IMG/VR virus record: IMGVR_UViG_3300032224_000028
Location: 1-33,930 of that record
Direction: 5' to 3' (one strand)
Length of the DNA stretch: 33,930 nucleotides
DNA from: a virus
The first letter of the stretch is position 1. Each line of letters opens with the position of its first letter. Under the pieces are notes generated by a model. It was not told where the DNA came from, ran no database searches, and saw nothing but the letters and a program-made list of their open reading frames with translations. The translations under genes and the position numbers were made by a program. Below, in pieces: positions 8,445-16,717 of the stretch.

Positions 8445-8473
8445 AAGGGTATAATCGGCATTGCCGACCCCTT
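8445..8473 (+). promoter_or_regulatory. TATAAT box inside a hairpin upstream of internal-protein genes
   Basis: A perfect -10 box, TATAAT at 8450-8455, lies between the tail hub gene and the next gene, but the -35 region is poor. The same stretch can fold: TCGGC 8455-8459 with GCCGA 8463-8467, extended by AAGGG 8445-8449 with CCCTT 8469-8473. No T run follows, so it is not a standard terminator. It may be a promoter for the ejected-protein genes or an mRNA processing site. Confidence 0.35.
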
Positions 8474-8503
8474 GGTAATAAACTAAACACTTAGGAGTAG
8501 GTC

Positions 8504-9790
8504 ATGGCATTTTTTAACAATTTAAATACGCAAGCTGGTTTGCCTGCTTTAGGTGCGGCAAATACTGATTATACTTTAGCTCCAGCAACTCCTAATTTTA
8601 GCGATTATGAACAAGGGTTTGTAAATCGTAGCCCAATTAGTGCTCAAAATACAAACACTAATGCTAGTGGCGCAAATGACCCTGTTAGCGGTTTATATCA
8701 AAGTTTATTAGGCAGAGCGCCTGATGTTGGTGGCTTGCAATATTGGCAACAACAATTAGCTTCTGGTAAATCTATTCAAGATATTCAAAATGCTTTTATG
8801 CAAACTCCTGAATATCAGCAAAGACAACAACAGTCACAAGTACGGCCTAATCCTAGTACAGCACCTAATACTAATCCGTATGGCATTACTACTGCTAACC
8901 CTTTTTCATCTAGTACAAACCCTTATATTCAAGCTGCACAACAGACTTCATTGGGTAACTTAGCTGGCGCACAAACAGCAACTGTTGCTAACCGTGTTAA
9001 TCAACAAACCCCTTATGGTTCTTTGCAATACACCCAAACAGGTACAGATGCTCAAGGTAATCCTATTTGGTCTGCTAATCAATCATTAAGCCCACAATTA
9101 CAGGCTTTAACTCAGAAATCATTAGCTGGATTACAAGGCTCTTTAAATAACCCTGCTTATGGCATTAATCCTGGTCAGACTTATAGCGATGCAATTATGC
9201 AACGCTTACAACCACAACAACAACAGGCTCAACAGCGTTTAGATGCTCAGTTAGCTAACCAAGGAATTATGCCTGGTTCAGAAGCTTATAACCGTGCTAA
9301 GACATTGCAAAGCCAGTCACTTAATGACCAACTAACAAGTGCTATTGTTGGTGGTATGCAAACAGGTTTAGCCGCTAATACTGCTCAAAATCAAACAGCA
9401 GCTAATATTAAATCATTGGCTACTCCTGGTTATGTAAACCCTTATAGTCAAGCAGCTGCTTCTGGCCCTGATTACACAGGTGCTTATGCTACTTCTAGTG
9501 CTGCCGATATTGCCGCTAGAAATGCCCAATTAGCACAAAGAAACAACATTACTTCAGGTTTATTTGGTCTTGGTACTGCTGGTTTATTGGGTGGTGGTGG
9601 TTTAACTGGATTAGCAAGTGGAATAGGTGGCGCATACAACGGGATTTTTGGAAATAATGGTTTAAACAATCCTTTTGTTAGTTCATCTGACTATATGAAT
9701 AACATTGGTGCAATTAGCAGCGGAACAAGTCCTTTATTTGGTGCTAATAGCGTTCCTATTGATACTGGCATAAATAATCTTATTTTCTAA
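8504..9790 (+). CDS. Virion protein with DUF4214 domain, probable internal/ejection or tail-needle-region protein
   Basis: 428 residues; TTAGGAG precedes ATG 8504. Residues 60-107 form a DUF4214-type helical module (GLYQSLLGRAPDVGGLQYW and FMQTPEYQQRQ). This is followed by a Gln/Asn/Thr-rich section with NQQTPYGSLQYTQTGTDAQG and RLDAQLANQGIMPGSEAYNR, a pattern common in phage virion proteins. A Gly-rich hydrophobic stretch (about 350-385) could insert in membrane. With the next three genes it forms a block downstream of the tail hub, where podoviruses encode proteins ejected with DNA. Role inferred from position. Confidence 0.65.
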   Translation: MAFFNNLNTQAGLPALGAANTDYTLAPATPNFSDYEQGFVNRSPISAQNTNTNASGANDPVSGLYQSLLGRAPDVGGLQYWQQQLASGKSIQDIQNAFMQTPEYQQRQQQSQVRPNPSTAPNTNPYGITTANPFSSSTNPYIQAAQQTSLGNLAGAQTATVANRVNQQTPYGSLQYTQTGTDAQGNPIWSANQSLSPQLQALTQKSLAGLQGSLNNPAYGINPGQTYSDAIMQRLQPQQQQAQQRLDAQLANQGIMPGSEAYNRAKTLQSQSLNDQLTSAIVGGMQTGLAANTAQNQTAANIKSLATPGYVNPYSQAAASGPDYTGAYATSSAADIAARNAQLAQRNNITSGLFGLGTAGLLGGGGLTGLASGIGGAYNGIFGNNGLNNPFVSSSDYMNNIGAISSGTSPLFGANSVPIDTGINNLIF

Positions 9791-9792
9791 AA

Positions 9793-10983
9793 ATGCCTAA
9801 ACAATTACTTTCCAATCAAAGCGAGTGGGTTGCTTCTAATTTTAATAATTTAGCAGACCCTGAAACTCCGCTTGTTTGGTATACAGACCCCAAAACTGGT
9901 GATATATATAATTCAAACCAAGAATATACTGACCTTATAGCTAGTGGAAAAGCTATAAATAATCCTGATTTACAGTATTTAGGTCTTTACCCTACAAAAG
10001 CGATGGAACTGTATGGTTTGCAAACCACAGACCCTAAAAATTATTACAATCAACTTTCTAAAAGTTTAGGTGACACAGCCTATAATTATTATGGCAGGCT
10101 TTTAAAAGAATATAAGCCTGTTACTGAGCAAATAGAAAGTCTTAAAACTAAATCTCCACAAGATTATTTCAATACAAAATTTGAGCTTTTAGGCAAGCAA
10201 ATAGGATGGAATACTGGTTTTGGCGAATCAAGCAAAAATGAATCTATAGCCAATGAATTAAAATCCTTAATTCCTGAAGCTAAAGCTGCTGGATTTAATG
10301 ACAATCAAATTAATTCTATTATTACAAATAATATTAATACTGGAAGCATTGATAGTCAAAACAAAATTGCACATGATAAAGCAGGAAGTGACAGCAATTT
10401 TTGGAAAGAAAATTTAATAGGTACTGCTAAAACTGCAGCAATAATGGCGGCTATGATTGCTGGCGGTACTGGTGCTGAATCTCTTATGGCTGGTGGTGGT
10501 GCTGAAGGAGCTGCTGGCGCAATGGGGCCAACATACGGTGAATTAGGATACACAGGCGTTGAAGGCGGTTTTGCTGGCCCAACATACGGTGAACTTGGTT
10601 ACACAGGATTAAACCAAGGGCAAGCTATTGCATCAGCAGATGCTGCATCAAGACTAGCTCAATTAAAAGATTATGCTTTAACCGCAAAAGATGCTTATAG
10701 CAATGTAAATCGTGCCAAAACAATAGGCAATTTGTTAACTGGTGGCGCAAGTCAAACTGGTCAGCAAGCAATTAACCCGCAAGCTTTAGCTAGTGCATTA
10801 CAAGCTACTCAAGCACCAATGGAACAATTTGGTGGCTTATATCGTATGAATAACACACCATTCTTGCAACAACAAACAGCATCAATTAGCCCAGACTCTT
10901 ATAATGTATCTGGACAAAACATAGCATCACCTATAGCGCCAACAAATCAATTATTGGCTAATTTGTTATATCCAAAGGCTTAA
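9793..10983 (+). CDS. Probable internal virion (ejected) protein
   Basis: 396 residues, starting 2 bases after the previous stop. The N-terminal 200 residues are helical and polar. A hydrophobic Ala/Gly/Met segment (about 211-245) could cross or insert in a membrane. A duplicated 11-residue motif GPTYGELGYTG follows. No family is recognised. The order hub, DUF4214 protein, this protein, and two more large helical proteins matches the ejection-protein block of podoviruses. There is no clear Shine-Dalgarno, which suggests translation by coupling. Confidence 0.6.
   Translation: MPKQLLSNQSEWVASNFNNLADPETPLVWYTDPKTGDIYNSNQEYTDLIASGKAINNPDLQYLGLYPTKAMELYGLQTTDPKNYYNQLSKSLGDTAYNYYGRLLKEYKPVTEQIESLKTKSPQDYFNTKFELLGKQIGWNTGFGESSKNESIANELKSLIPEAKAAGFNDNQINSIITNNINTGSIDSQNKIAHDKAGSDSNFWKENLIGTAKTAAIMAAMIAGGTGAESLMAGGGAEGAAGAMGPTYGELGYTGVEGGFAGPTYGELGYTGLNQGQAIASADAASRLAQLKDYALTAKDAYSNVNRAKTIGNLLTGGASQTGQQAINPQALASALQATQAPMEQFGGLYRMNNTPFLQQQTASISPDSYNVSGQNIASPIAPTNQLLANLLYPKA
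10525..10608 (+). repeat. Tandem coding repeat GPTYGELGYTG
   Basis: Two 33-base copies, 10525-10557 and 10576-10608, are 51 bases apart (17 codons) and encode the identical peptide GPTYGELGYTG. They differ at several third positions. Confidence 0.85.
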
Positions 10984-10985
10984 TC

Positions 10986-12047
10986 ATGGCACAAGACGCA
11001 TACTTAACCGACCAAGCATTACTAGCTCAAAATCCTGAAGCTGCTGATTTATCTCGTCAGCGCAAACTTGCTGAGATGCTTAGTTTAAAAGCATTTGAGC
11101 AGCCACAAGGCAACATGGTTTCAGGTCATTATGTAGCCCCCTCATGGACTCAACAATTAGCCCCATTGGTAAGCGGTATTGCTGGTCAAGCAATGAATGA
11201 AAAGCTTGATAAAAAGCAATTAGCTTTGGCTGAAGCGTTAAGAGCTAAAAAATCTGAAGAAATGATTACATTCCAAGAATTAATGTCATCTCCAGAAACA
11301 CGCCCACAAGCAATGCAATTTGCTGCTAAATCTCAAACATTACAGCCATTAGTAGCTGAGTTAATGAAACCACAAAAGCTTGGCGCAGAAGAATCTATTG
11401 TTATACCTAATATTGGTGGTGGCGAACCAATTAACCTAGCAAGCGGTGCAGCCAAAAAAACTACAGACCAAAGAGATTATGAACTTGCTAAATCTCAAGG
11501 ATTTAATGGTTCATTTATGGACTTTCAAACTGCTCTTAAAAGAGCAGGTGCAACTAATCTTAACGTTAATACTGGGCAACATGGTTTTGATAATGCGCTT
11601 AAATTGCGTACTGATTTTAGGGCTGAACCTATATACAAAGGTTTTGAAGAAGTTAAAGCAGTTAAAAATCAAATTGACCAAGCTGCACAAATGAAATCAC
11701 CTGCTGGTGACCTAGCTGCTGCTACTAAAATTATGAAGATTCTTGACCCTACTTCTGTTGTTCGTGAGTCTGAATTGGGTATGGCAATGGCTGCTACTGG
11801 TCTTGAGGACAGAATTAGAAATTATGCAAATTTAGCTATTACAGGTCAAAAACTTACTCCAGCGCAACGCAAAGACTTTGTTGAATTAAGTGACAAATTA
11901 TTTAATGTTGCAGGCGAGCAATATAATGTTAAACGAAGCGAATATGCTGGAATTGCACAACGCAACAATTTAGATGTAGAGGCAGCTGTTGGTGCACCAG
12001 CAAAAATTAAAACTGCTAATAAAGTTAAATTTTTAGGATTTGAATAA
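10986..12047 (+). CDS. Probable internal virion (ejected) protein
   Basis: 353 residues, AAAGG before ATG 10986. It is almost wholly helical, rich in Ala, Gln and Leu. The C-terminal domain (about 240-335) has SPAGDLAAATKIMKILDPTS, VVRESELGMAMAATG and LTPAQRKDFVELSDKLF. This layout is shared with large helical virion proteins of many podo- and siphoviruses that sit near the tail hub genes. It overlaps the next start by one base (TAATG). The exact role is unknown; ejection into the host is the best guess. Confidence 0.65.
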   Translation: MAQDAYLTDQALLAQNPEAADLSRQRKLAEMLSLKAFEQPQGNMVSGHYVAPSWTQQLAPLVSGIAGQAMNEKLDKKQLALAEALRAKKSEEMITFQELMSSPETRPQAMQFAAKSQTLQPLVAELMKPQKLGAEESIVIPNIGGGEPINLASGAAKKTTDQRDYELAKSQGFNGSFMDFQTALKRAGATNLNVNTGQHGFDNALKLRTDFRAEPIYKGFEEVKAVKNQIDQAAQMKSPAGDLAAATKIMKILDPTSVVRESELGMAMAATGLEDRIRNYANLAITGQKLTPAQRKDFVELSDKLFNVAGEQYNVKRSEYAGIAQRNNLDVEAAVGAPAKIKTANKVKFLGFE

Positions 12048-13477
12048 TGCCTATAGCTAGATTTGAAATGCCTGATGGCAAAATTGGAAGGTTTGAAGTT
12101 CCTGAAGGAACTACGCCAGAAGAAGCTCAATCTTTAATTTCAGAATCTTTGCAATCTCAAGCACCAGTAAGGCCTAAAACAACGCCAATAACATCTGATG
12201 TGCCATTATTGGCTAGTGAAATGCCAAAACAAATACCTGTTCAAGAGCCAAATATTTCAATGGCAAATAAGTTAAAAAGCTTATATGAAGTGCCTGCAAC
12301 AATTGGTAGTGCAATGGTTTCTCAACCAGCGTCTATGATTTATGGATTAGGTAGGGGCGTTGTTCAAGATATATCACAAGGCAAAATGCCTACTGGTGAG
12401 TCTAGAGATGAATTCTACAGACAAGCAAGACAAGCCACCCAGTTTCAACCAACATCTCCTGCTTCTGTAAATGCTTTGGAGTCTATTGGTGGCGCATTAG
12501 AGGCTGCAAAGATTCCCCCATATATAGGCAATATTGGAATGATTCCAAGCTTTGCACAAGCCGCTGGCGCTGTAAAACCTGCAATTCAAGAAGCTGCACA
12601 AGCGGCTAAACCAGCTGTTAATCAAATGGCTCAAGCATTACGCAGAGAGCCTTCTATAATAAAAACTGCGCCAACTGCTGAATCATTAGCTCAACGCTCT
12701 AGTCAATTATTTAATGAAGCAAAACAGTCTGGCGTTGAATTAAATGCTAAAGATTTTGCTAAAAACATGGCAAGCATTGGCAAAGACCTTAGAAATGAAG
12801 GTTACGACCCAAGGCTTTATCCTAAATTATCTGTTGCATTAGATGAGATGGCTAATGCTGGTATTCCTAAAGATTTCAATGAATTAAGCACTTTGCGTAA
12901 GTTTGTTATGGGCGCTCAAAAAAGCGCAGACCCAGAAGAAAGACGATTAGCAACAATGCTTAAGTCTGATTTTGATGAATATGTAGCAAACATTCCAGAA
13001 TCTTCTGTTGTTGGTGGTTCTAAGGAAGGTTTAAAAGCCTGGAAAGAAGCTAGAGATACTTATACAAAATTAAGTAAATCTGATGTATTTACTGAAATGC
13101 TTGAAAATGCTCAACTTGATAAAAGCAAGTTTAGTATGTCAGGCATGGAAAATTCATTAGCACAACAACTTAGACAATTAGCTAAAAATGACAAGAAAAT
13201 GCGTTTGTTTACATCTGAAGAACAAGATGCAATTAAAGCCGCAGCTAAAGGTGGCGCTGGACAAAACGCATTACGCTTTATTGGTAAATTTGCCCCTACA
13301 AGCGCAGTAAGTAGTATTCCTGCTTTATTGGCTACATCTGTTAGTGGGCCAGCAGGATTAGCCGCAACTGGAGCTGCTATGGGTGCTAGAGTAGCCGCAA
13401 CACAAATTAGAAAAAATGATGTTAATAAACTAGCTGCTTTAATGCGGTCTAGTAAAAATTTAGAAACTGGAGAATAA
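12047..13477 (+). CDS. Virion protein with MPIARFEMPDG N-terminus, probable ejection protein
   Basis: 476 residues. The first 40 residues (ARFEMPDGKIGRFEVPEGTT, then PEEAQSLI) form a short beta-beta-helix module found at the start of many phage virion and transglycosylase-like proteins. No catalytic transglycosylase motif (Glu with GLMQ) is visible here, so enzymatic activity is not supported. Residues 200-400 are helical. Residues about 418-452 are hydrophobic (Ala/Gly/Ser) and could insert in membrane. Coupled to the previous gene by TAATG; the S74-type fibre gene follows 3 bases after its stop. Confidence 0.62.
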   Translation: MPIARFEMPDGKIGRFEVPEGTTPEEAQSLISESLQSQAPVRPKTTPITSDVPLLASEMPKQIPVQEPNISMANKLKSLYEVPATIGSAMVSQPASMIYGLGRGVVQDISQGKMPTGESRDEFYRQARQATQFQPTSPASVNALESIGGALEAAKIPPYIGNIGMIPSFAQAAGAVKPAIQEAAQAAKPAVNQMAQALRREPSIIKTAPTAESLAQRSSQLFNEAKQSGVELNAKDFAKNMASIGKDLRNEGYDPRLYPKLSVALDEMANAGIPKDFNELSTLRKFVMGAQKSADPEERRLATMLKSDFDEYVANIPESSVVGGSKEGLKAWKEARDTYTKLSKSDVFTEMLENAQLDKSKFSMSGMENSLAQQLRQLAKNDKKMRLFTSEEQDAIKAAAKGGAGQNALRFIGKFAPTSAVSSIPALLATSVSGPAGLAATGAAMGARVAATQIRKNDVNKLAALMRSSKNLETGE

Positions 13478-13480
13478 ATA

Positions 13481-14662
13481 ATGCCACGCTCAAGCGGAAC
13501 TTACACCCTACCAGCAGGTAATCCTGTTGTTACAGGTACTACCATTACCTCTACATGGGCTAATACTACGTTTAGCGATGTAGCCACAGCCTTAACTGGC
13601 TCTGTTGCCACAGACGGCACATCGCCTATGACAGGCATTTTGCAAATGAGCAACAACAAGATTACAGGAGTTGCTGATGGTACAGCCGCTACAGATGTAG
13701 CTACAGTTAATCAGATTTCTAACCCTACGATTACTGGCGGTACTATTGATGGCGCACCTATTGGGGCTGCTAATCCTAAAAATGGTGCTTTCTTAGCTTT
13801 ATCTGCTACTTCTGCTGCTTTTTCAGGCACATCTACAGCACCTACAGTAACTCCAGCATCGGATAGCTCTACAAAGATTGCTACTACAGCGTTTGTACAA
13901 TCCGCAATTAGCGCAGTATCTTCAGGTGTTACTAGCTTTAATACACGCTCTGGCGTAGTTACCCTTACTTCAGGTGATGTCACTACAGCATTAGGGTATA
14001 CCCCTTATAACGCTGGTGGTGCTACTGTTATTACTACAAGTAACATTAGTTCTTATGCTCCTACCGTAAGTGGTACAGGTGCTTATGGTACATGGGGTAT
14101 TTCTATTAGCGGTAATGCTGCTACAGCTTCTACAGCAACTACTGCTAGTGGATTAACAGGTAGCCCAACAATTACAGTAACGCAAGTAAATACAGGTTCT
14201 ATTAATACAACTGGCTCTACTATTTCTTTAAATATTAGTAGCACTCCCATTGTTTCAGTTAATAACTTAAATATCTTTTTTCCTAATACTGATAATTTAA
14301 TATCACTAGGTGCTGGAGCAAATCGTTGGACTGTAGTTTATGCAGCTACAGGCACAATTAATACTTCTGATGCCAGCAGTAAACAACAAATTAAAGACCT
14401 ATCCGCAGCAGAAAAAGCAGTAGGTCAAGCACTTAAAGGAATGATGAAATCCTTTAAATTTAATGATGCGGTGCAAAAAAAGGGTGCAGAAGCCCGTATT
14501 CATTTTGGTGTAGTTGCACAAGATGTAAAATCTGCTTTTGAAGCCCAAGGCTTAAATGCTGAAGATTACGGTGTATTTTGTTCTGATGATTTACCTGGCG
14601 GTGGTACTCGTTTAGGTGTTAGATATGATGAATTATTTGCTTTAATTATAGGTTCTTTATAA
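13481..14662 (+). CDS. Tail fibre/spike with C-terminal S74 self-cleaving chaperone domain
   Basis: 393 residues; GGAG precedes ATG 13481. The body is Thr/Ser/Ala-rich beta sequence with fibre-type motifs such as DGTSPMTGILQMSNNKITGVADG and GVTSFNTRSGVVTLTSGDVT. From about residue 292 the sequence NTSDASSKQQIKDLSAAEKA and later ARIHFGVVAQDVKSAFEAQG match the Peptidase_S74 intramolecular chaperone, which drives trimerisation and then cuts itself off at the Ser-Asp near its start. The usual serine and a downstream lysine are present, so cleavage is plausible. It likely binds host receptors. It is encoded 20 kb away from the other fibre genes in the linear view. Confidence 0.85.
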   Translation: MPRSSGTYTLPAGNPVVTGTTITSTWANTTFSDVATALTGSVATDGTSPMTGILQMSNNKITGVADGTAATDVATVNQISNPTITGGTIDGAPIGAANPKNGAFLALSATSAAFSGTSTAPTVTPASDSSTKIATTAFVQSAISAVSSGVTSFNTRSGVVTLTSGDVTTALGYTPYNAGGATVITTSNISSYAPTVSGTGAYGTWGISISGNAATASTATTASGLTGSPTITVTQVNTGSINTTGSTISLNISSTPIVSVNNLNIFFPNTDNLISLGAGANRWTVVYAATGTINTSDASSKQQIKDLSAAEKAVGQALKGMMKSFKFNDAVQKKGAEARIHFGVVAQDVKSAFEAQGLNAEDYGVFCSDDLPGGGTRLGVRYDELFALIIGSL

Positions 14663-14686
14663 ACATAACACTTAAAAGGTTTAAGT

Positions 14687-14896
14687 ATGTCTTTTGAAAT
14701 TGACCCAGTACGATACGGCCAACTTTGGGAAAAAGTTGATACCTTAACTCAAAAAGTGGATAAGCTAGAAGAAGGCATGGAAGAATTGCTTGCTTTGGCT
14801 AATAAAGGAAGGGGTGGTTTCTGGTTTGGCATGATGACTGTATCAGCTTTAAGTACTTTAGTTGGTTGGGCAATTCATTGGTTTAACGGCAAATAA
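14687..14896 (+). CDS. XhlA-like small membrane protein, candidate lysis accessory
   Basis: 69 residues: an N-terminal heptad-rich coiled coil (about 10-38, KVDTLTQKVDKLEEGMEELL) followed by a single C-terminal transmembrane segment (about 45-66, FWFGMMTVSALSTLVGWAIH). This is the layout of hemolysin XhlA-type proteins that assist holins. It opens the lysis cassette. AAAGG precedes ATG 14687. Confidence 0.6.
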   Translation: MSFEIDPVRYGQLWEKVDTLTQKVDKLEEGMEELLALANKGRGGFWFGMMTVSALSTLVGWAIHWFNGK

Positions 14897-14897
14897 T

Positions 14898-15353
14898 GTG
14901 GCAGACCCATTCGGATTATCTGAAGGCGTCAAAAGCCTTACAGGAAGCCTTGAAGCAAGCAGAGCTGCAAGCAAAGGGCTATCTGAATCTATTGAAAACA
15001 TACAAAGAGATGGCTTTGATGTTGCTAACAAACAAGCACAAGAACGATTAAGACAAAGGCGAGAAGCAGAGTTCAAGAAAGAACGAGCATTAATTAAAGC
15101 CTTAGAATCTTGGAAACATAAAAAACAAATAAGTGACGAAGAAGCAAAATTAAAAATTGATTTTGTAAAGAAATATGGCGCTAAAGAATGGGAAGCGGTA
15201 CTTAAAATTAAATTAGATATTGAGAATATGCAACGCAAAGACAATGAAGAATTCCAACACGATTTAAAAGCAGTTAGACGAGTACAAGTATGGTGCTTTG
15301 TTGCAGCATTAGTTGTTACTTTGTGGCTTAAATTTATTTTAGGAGCTTTTTAA
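14898..15353 (+). CDS. Coiled-coil protein with C-terminal membrane anchor in lysis cassette
   Basis: 151 residues from GTG 14898, one base after the upstream stop (TAATGTG), so it is likely translated by reinitiation. A longer TTG start at 14862 lies inside the previous gene and is less likely. The body is highly charged and helical (AQERLRQRREAEFKKERALI). The last 20 residues are one hydrophobic segment (VWCFVAALVVTLWLKFILGAF). It sits directly before the holin. Function unknown; a spanin-like or holin-regulating role is possible, but its anchor is C-terminal, unlike an inner-membrane spanin. Confidence 0.6.
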   Translation: MADPFGLSEGVKSLTGSLEASRAASKGLSESIENIQRDGFDVANKQAQERLRQRREAEFKKERALIKALESWKHKKQISDEEAKLKIDFVKKYGAKEWEAVLKIKLDIENMQRKDNEEFQHDLKAVRRVQVWCFVAALVVTLWLKFILGAF

Positions 15354-15752
15354 ATGTTTCCATTAGAGGCAATACTAGGCATTGGCAGCAAGTTAATAGA
15401 CCATTTTTTTCCTGATGCAAAACAGGCAGAAGAAGCTAAACTTAAATTGCTTGAAATGCAGCAAAATGGCGAATTAGCTCAAATAAACGCTGACATCAGC
15501 GAAGGTCAAGAAATCACAAAACGATGGGAATCAGACATGGCTTCTGATTCTTGGTTATCTAAGAACATTCGCCCAATGACCCTTATAGCTATTTTGGCTG
15601 GTTATTTTGTATTTGCTACATCTTCTGCGTTTGAATTAAATGTAAAGCAAGCTTATGTAGAACTACTTGGACAATGGGGTATGCTAATTATGTCTGCTTA
15701 TTTTGGTGGTCGTACCCTTGAAAAGATTATGGATAAAAAGAATGGCAAATGA
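15354..15752 (+). CDS. Holin, three-TM gene-transfer-release type (GTA_holin_3TM-like)
   Basis: 132 residues; TTAGGAGC precedes ATG 15354. The N-terminal helix KLIDHFFPDAKQAEEAKLKL, the SDSWLSKNIRPMTLIA motif and two clear membrane segments (about 74-90 and 105-120) ending in FGGRTLEKI match the PF11351 holin family. It would form lesions in the inner membrane to release the endolysin. It overlaps the endolysin gene by 11 bases. Confidence 0.8.
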   Translation: MFPLEAILGIGSKLIDHFFPDAKQAEEAKLKLLEMQQNGELAQINADISEGQEITKRWESDMASDSWLSKNIRPMTLIAILAGYFVFATSSAFELNVKQAYVELLGQWGMLIMSAYFGGRTLEKIMDKKNGK

Positions 15753-16254
15753 TTTTCAAGAGTGCTTAGAATTAGTATTACAGTCTGAAGGTGGTTGGGT
15801 TAATCATCCTAGCGACCCAGGTGGAGAAACAAATTTAGGGGTTACCAAGGCTGTTTGGGAAGAATATGTAGGTCACCCTGTAAAGACCATGAAAGACCTC
15901 ACCAAAGACGATGTAGCCCCATTGTACGAGCTTAAATATTGGAGAACAGCATATTGTGAAGTATTACCTAGGGGACTCGACTTTGTTGTATTTTCAATGG
16001 CAGTTAACGCAGGCCCAGGAAGAAGCATTAAACTTCTTCAGTCCTCTATTGGCTGCGTACCTGACGGAGTTATTGGCCCAAGAACAAGAGAGCTTATTTC
16101 CGCCAGTAATAGCACAAATCTTATCGAGAAATTCTCTACCGCTAGGCGTGAATACTACCAATCATTAAAAACATTCCCTGTTTTTGGCAAAGGTTGGCTT
16201 GCCAGAGTTGATAGAGAAGAAAAAGAAGCTTTAGATATGATTAAAAATGGCTAA
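15742..16254 (+). CDS. Endolysin, glycoside hydrolase family 108 (N-acetylmuramidase)
   Basis: 170 residues from ATG 15742; an upstream in-frame start at 15703 would lie deep in the holin. The signature SEGGWVNHPSDPGGETNLGV (residues 15-34) contains the catalytic Glu16 of GH108. The C-terminal part (GCVPDGVIGPRTRELISASN) is the peptidoglycan-binding 3 half, usual in this family. It cleaves the glycan strand of peptidoglycan. There is no signal peptide or membrane anchor, so it depends on the holin. Its stop overlaps the stop of the opposing gene. Confidence 0.9.
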   Translation: MANDFQECLELVLQSEGGWVNHPSDPGGETNLGVTKAVWEEYVGHPVKTMKDLTKDDVAPLYELKYWRTAYCEVLPRGLDFVVFSMAVNAGPGRSIKLLQSSIGCVPDGVIGPRTRELISASNSTNLIEKFSTARREYYQSLKTFPVFGKGWLARVDREEKEALDMIKNG

Positions 16255-16457
16255 CGAATACGCATTACTTTAGCTTTCTTCATTACTAATTCGTACTCTT
16301 TTTTGGCATTATCGTCTAGTTTGCGTAATGGCAATTCTTGGTAATACTTCCATTTATCTTGATATTCTAGCAATTCAGATGGTGGAATCCAACCAGTCAA
16401 CTTCCAGCGTACAGTAATGTCTGTACCTACGGGCGTGTATATGTAATCGTTATTCAT
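16251..16457 (-). CDS. Small hypothetical protein, last gene of leftward operon
   Basis: 68 residues from the ATG at 16457, chosen over an upstream start at 16505 because GGAG lies 6 bases before it and it overlaps the stop of the preceding 31-codon gene (ATGA). The sequence (YTPVGTDITVRWKLTGWIPPS, then KYYQELPLRKLDDNAKKEYE) is short and charged with no family I recognise. Its stop overlaps the endolysin stop. Confidence 0.6.
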   Translation of the reverse strand: MNNDYIYTPVGTDITVRWKLTGWIPPSELLEYQDKWKYYQELPLRKLDDNAKKEYELVMKKAKVMRIR

Positions 16458-16549
16458 CTTTTCTCCATCCAAATTAACGCAATAATAGCCATAACGCCTA
16501 TCCAAGCTATCATTCCTGATAAAGCCAAAAAACTAATAAATAATGTCAT
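16454..16549 (-). CDS. 31-residue single-pass membrane peptide
   Basis: A 31-codon frame from ATG 16549 encodes MTLFISFLALSG then MIAWIGVMAIIALIWMEKR. It is almost entirely hydrophobic with a charged C-terminal end: one transmembrane helix. Both ends are ATGA overlaps with neighbouring genes and AAAGG lies upstream, the hallmarks of a genuine, translationally coupled small gene. It could be a holin-like, superinfection or host-membrane modulating peptide; nothing in the sequence decides this. Confidence 0.6.
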   Translation of the reverse strand: MTLFISFLALSGMIAWIGVMAIIALIWMEKR

Positions 16550-16713
16550 TTTTTACCTTTCTTAGCTGGTATTTTGTATTCATTAATAGCCTGTTTAAGC
16601 ATTTCAATAATGCCGTATTGCACCAACATTCCAAGACCTTCCTTGTCAAAATGTACTAAAGCGTCTGCTGAACCATCTTCATTTTCTTTAACAATTTCAA
16701 TTCTTATATCCAT
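16546..16713 (-). CDS. Small hypothetical acidic/basic protein
   Basis: 55 residues from ATG 16713, which lies 4 bases after the stop of the upstream gene; a TTG at 16731 is possible but would overlap it. The sequence DIRIEIVKENEDGSADALVH has beta-type alternation and the end is lysine-rich. No family recognised. Coupled by ATGA to the membrane peptide gene. Confidence 0.55.
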   Translation of the reverse strand: MDIRIEIVKENEDGSADALVHFDKEGLGMLVQYGIIEMLKQAINEYKIPAKKGKK

Positions 16714-16717
16714 TTGC

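Noticed and set aside
12047-13477. Lytic transglycosylase activity for the large virion protein
   Set aside because: The N-terminal MPIARFEMPDG module is shared with such proteins, but no catalytic Glu motif is visible.
15956-16168. 70-codon frame inside the endolysin gene, considered as an embedded outer-membrane spanin
   Set aside because: No signal peptide, lipobox or proline-rich pattern; it is a shadow of the GH108 gene.
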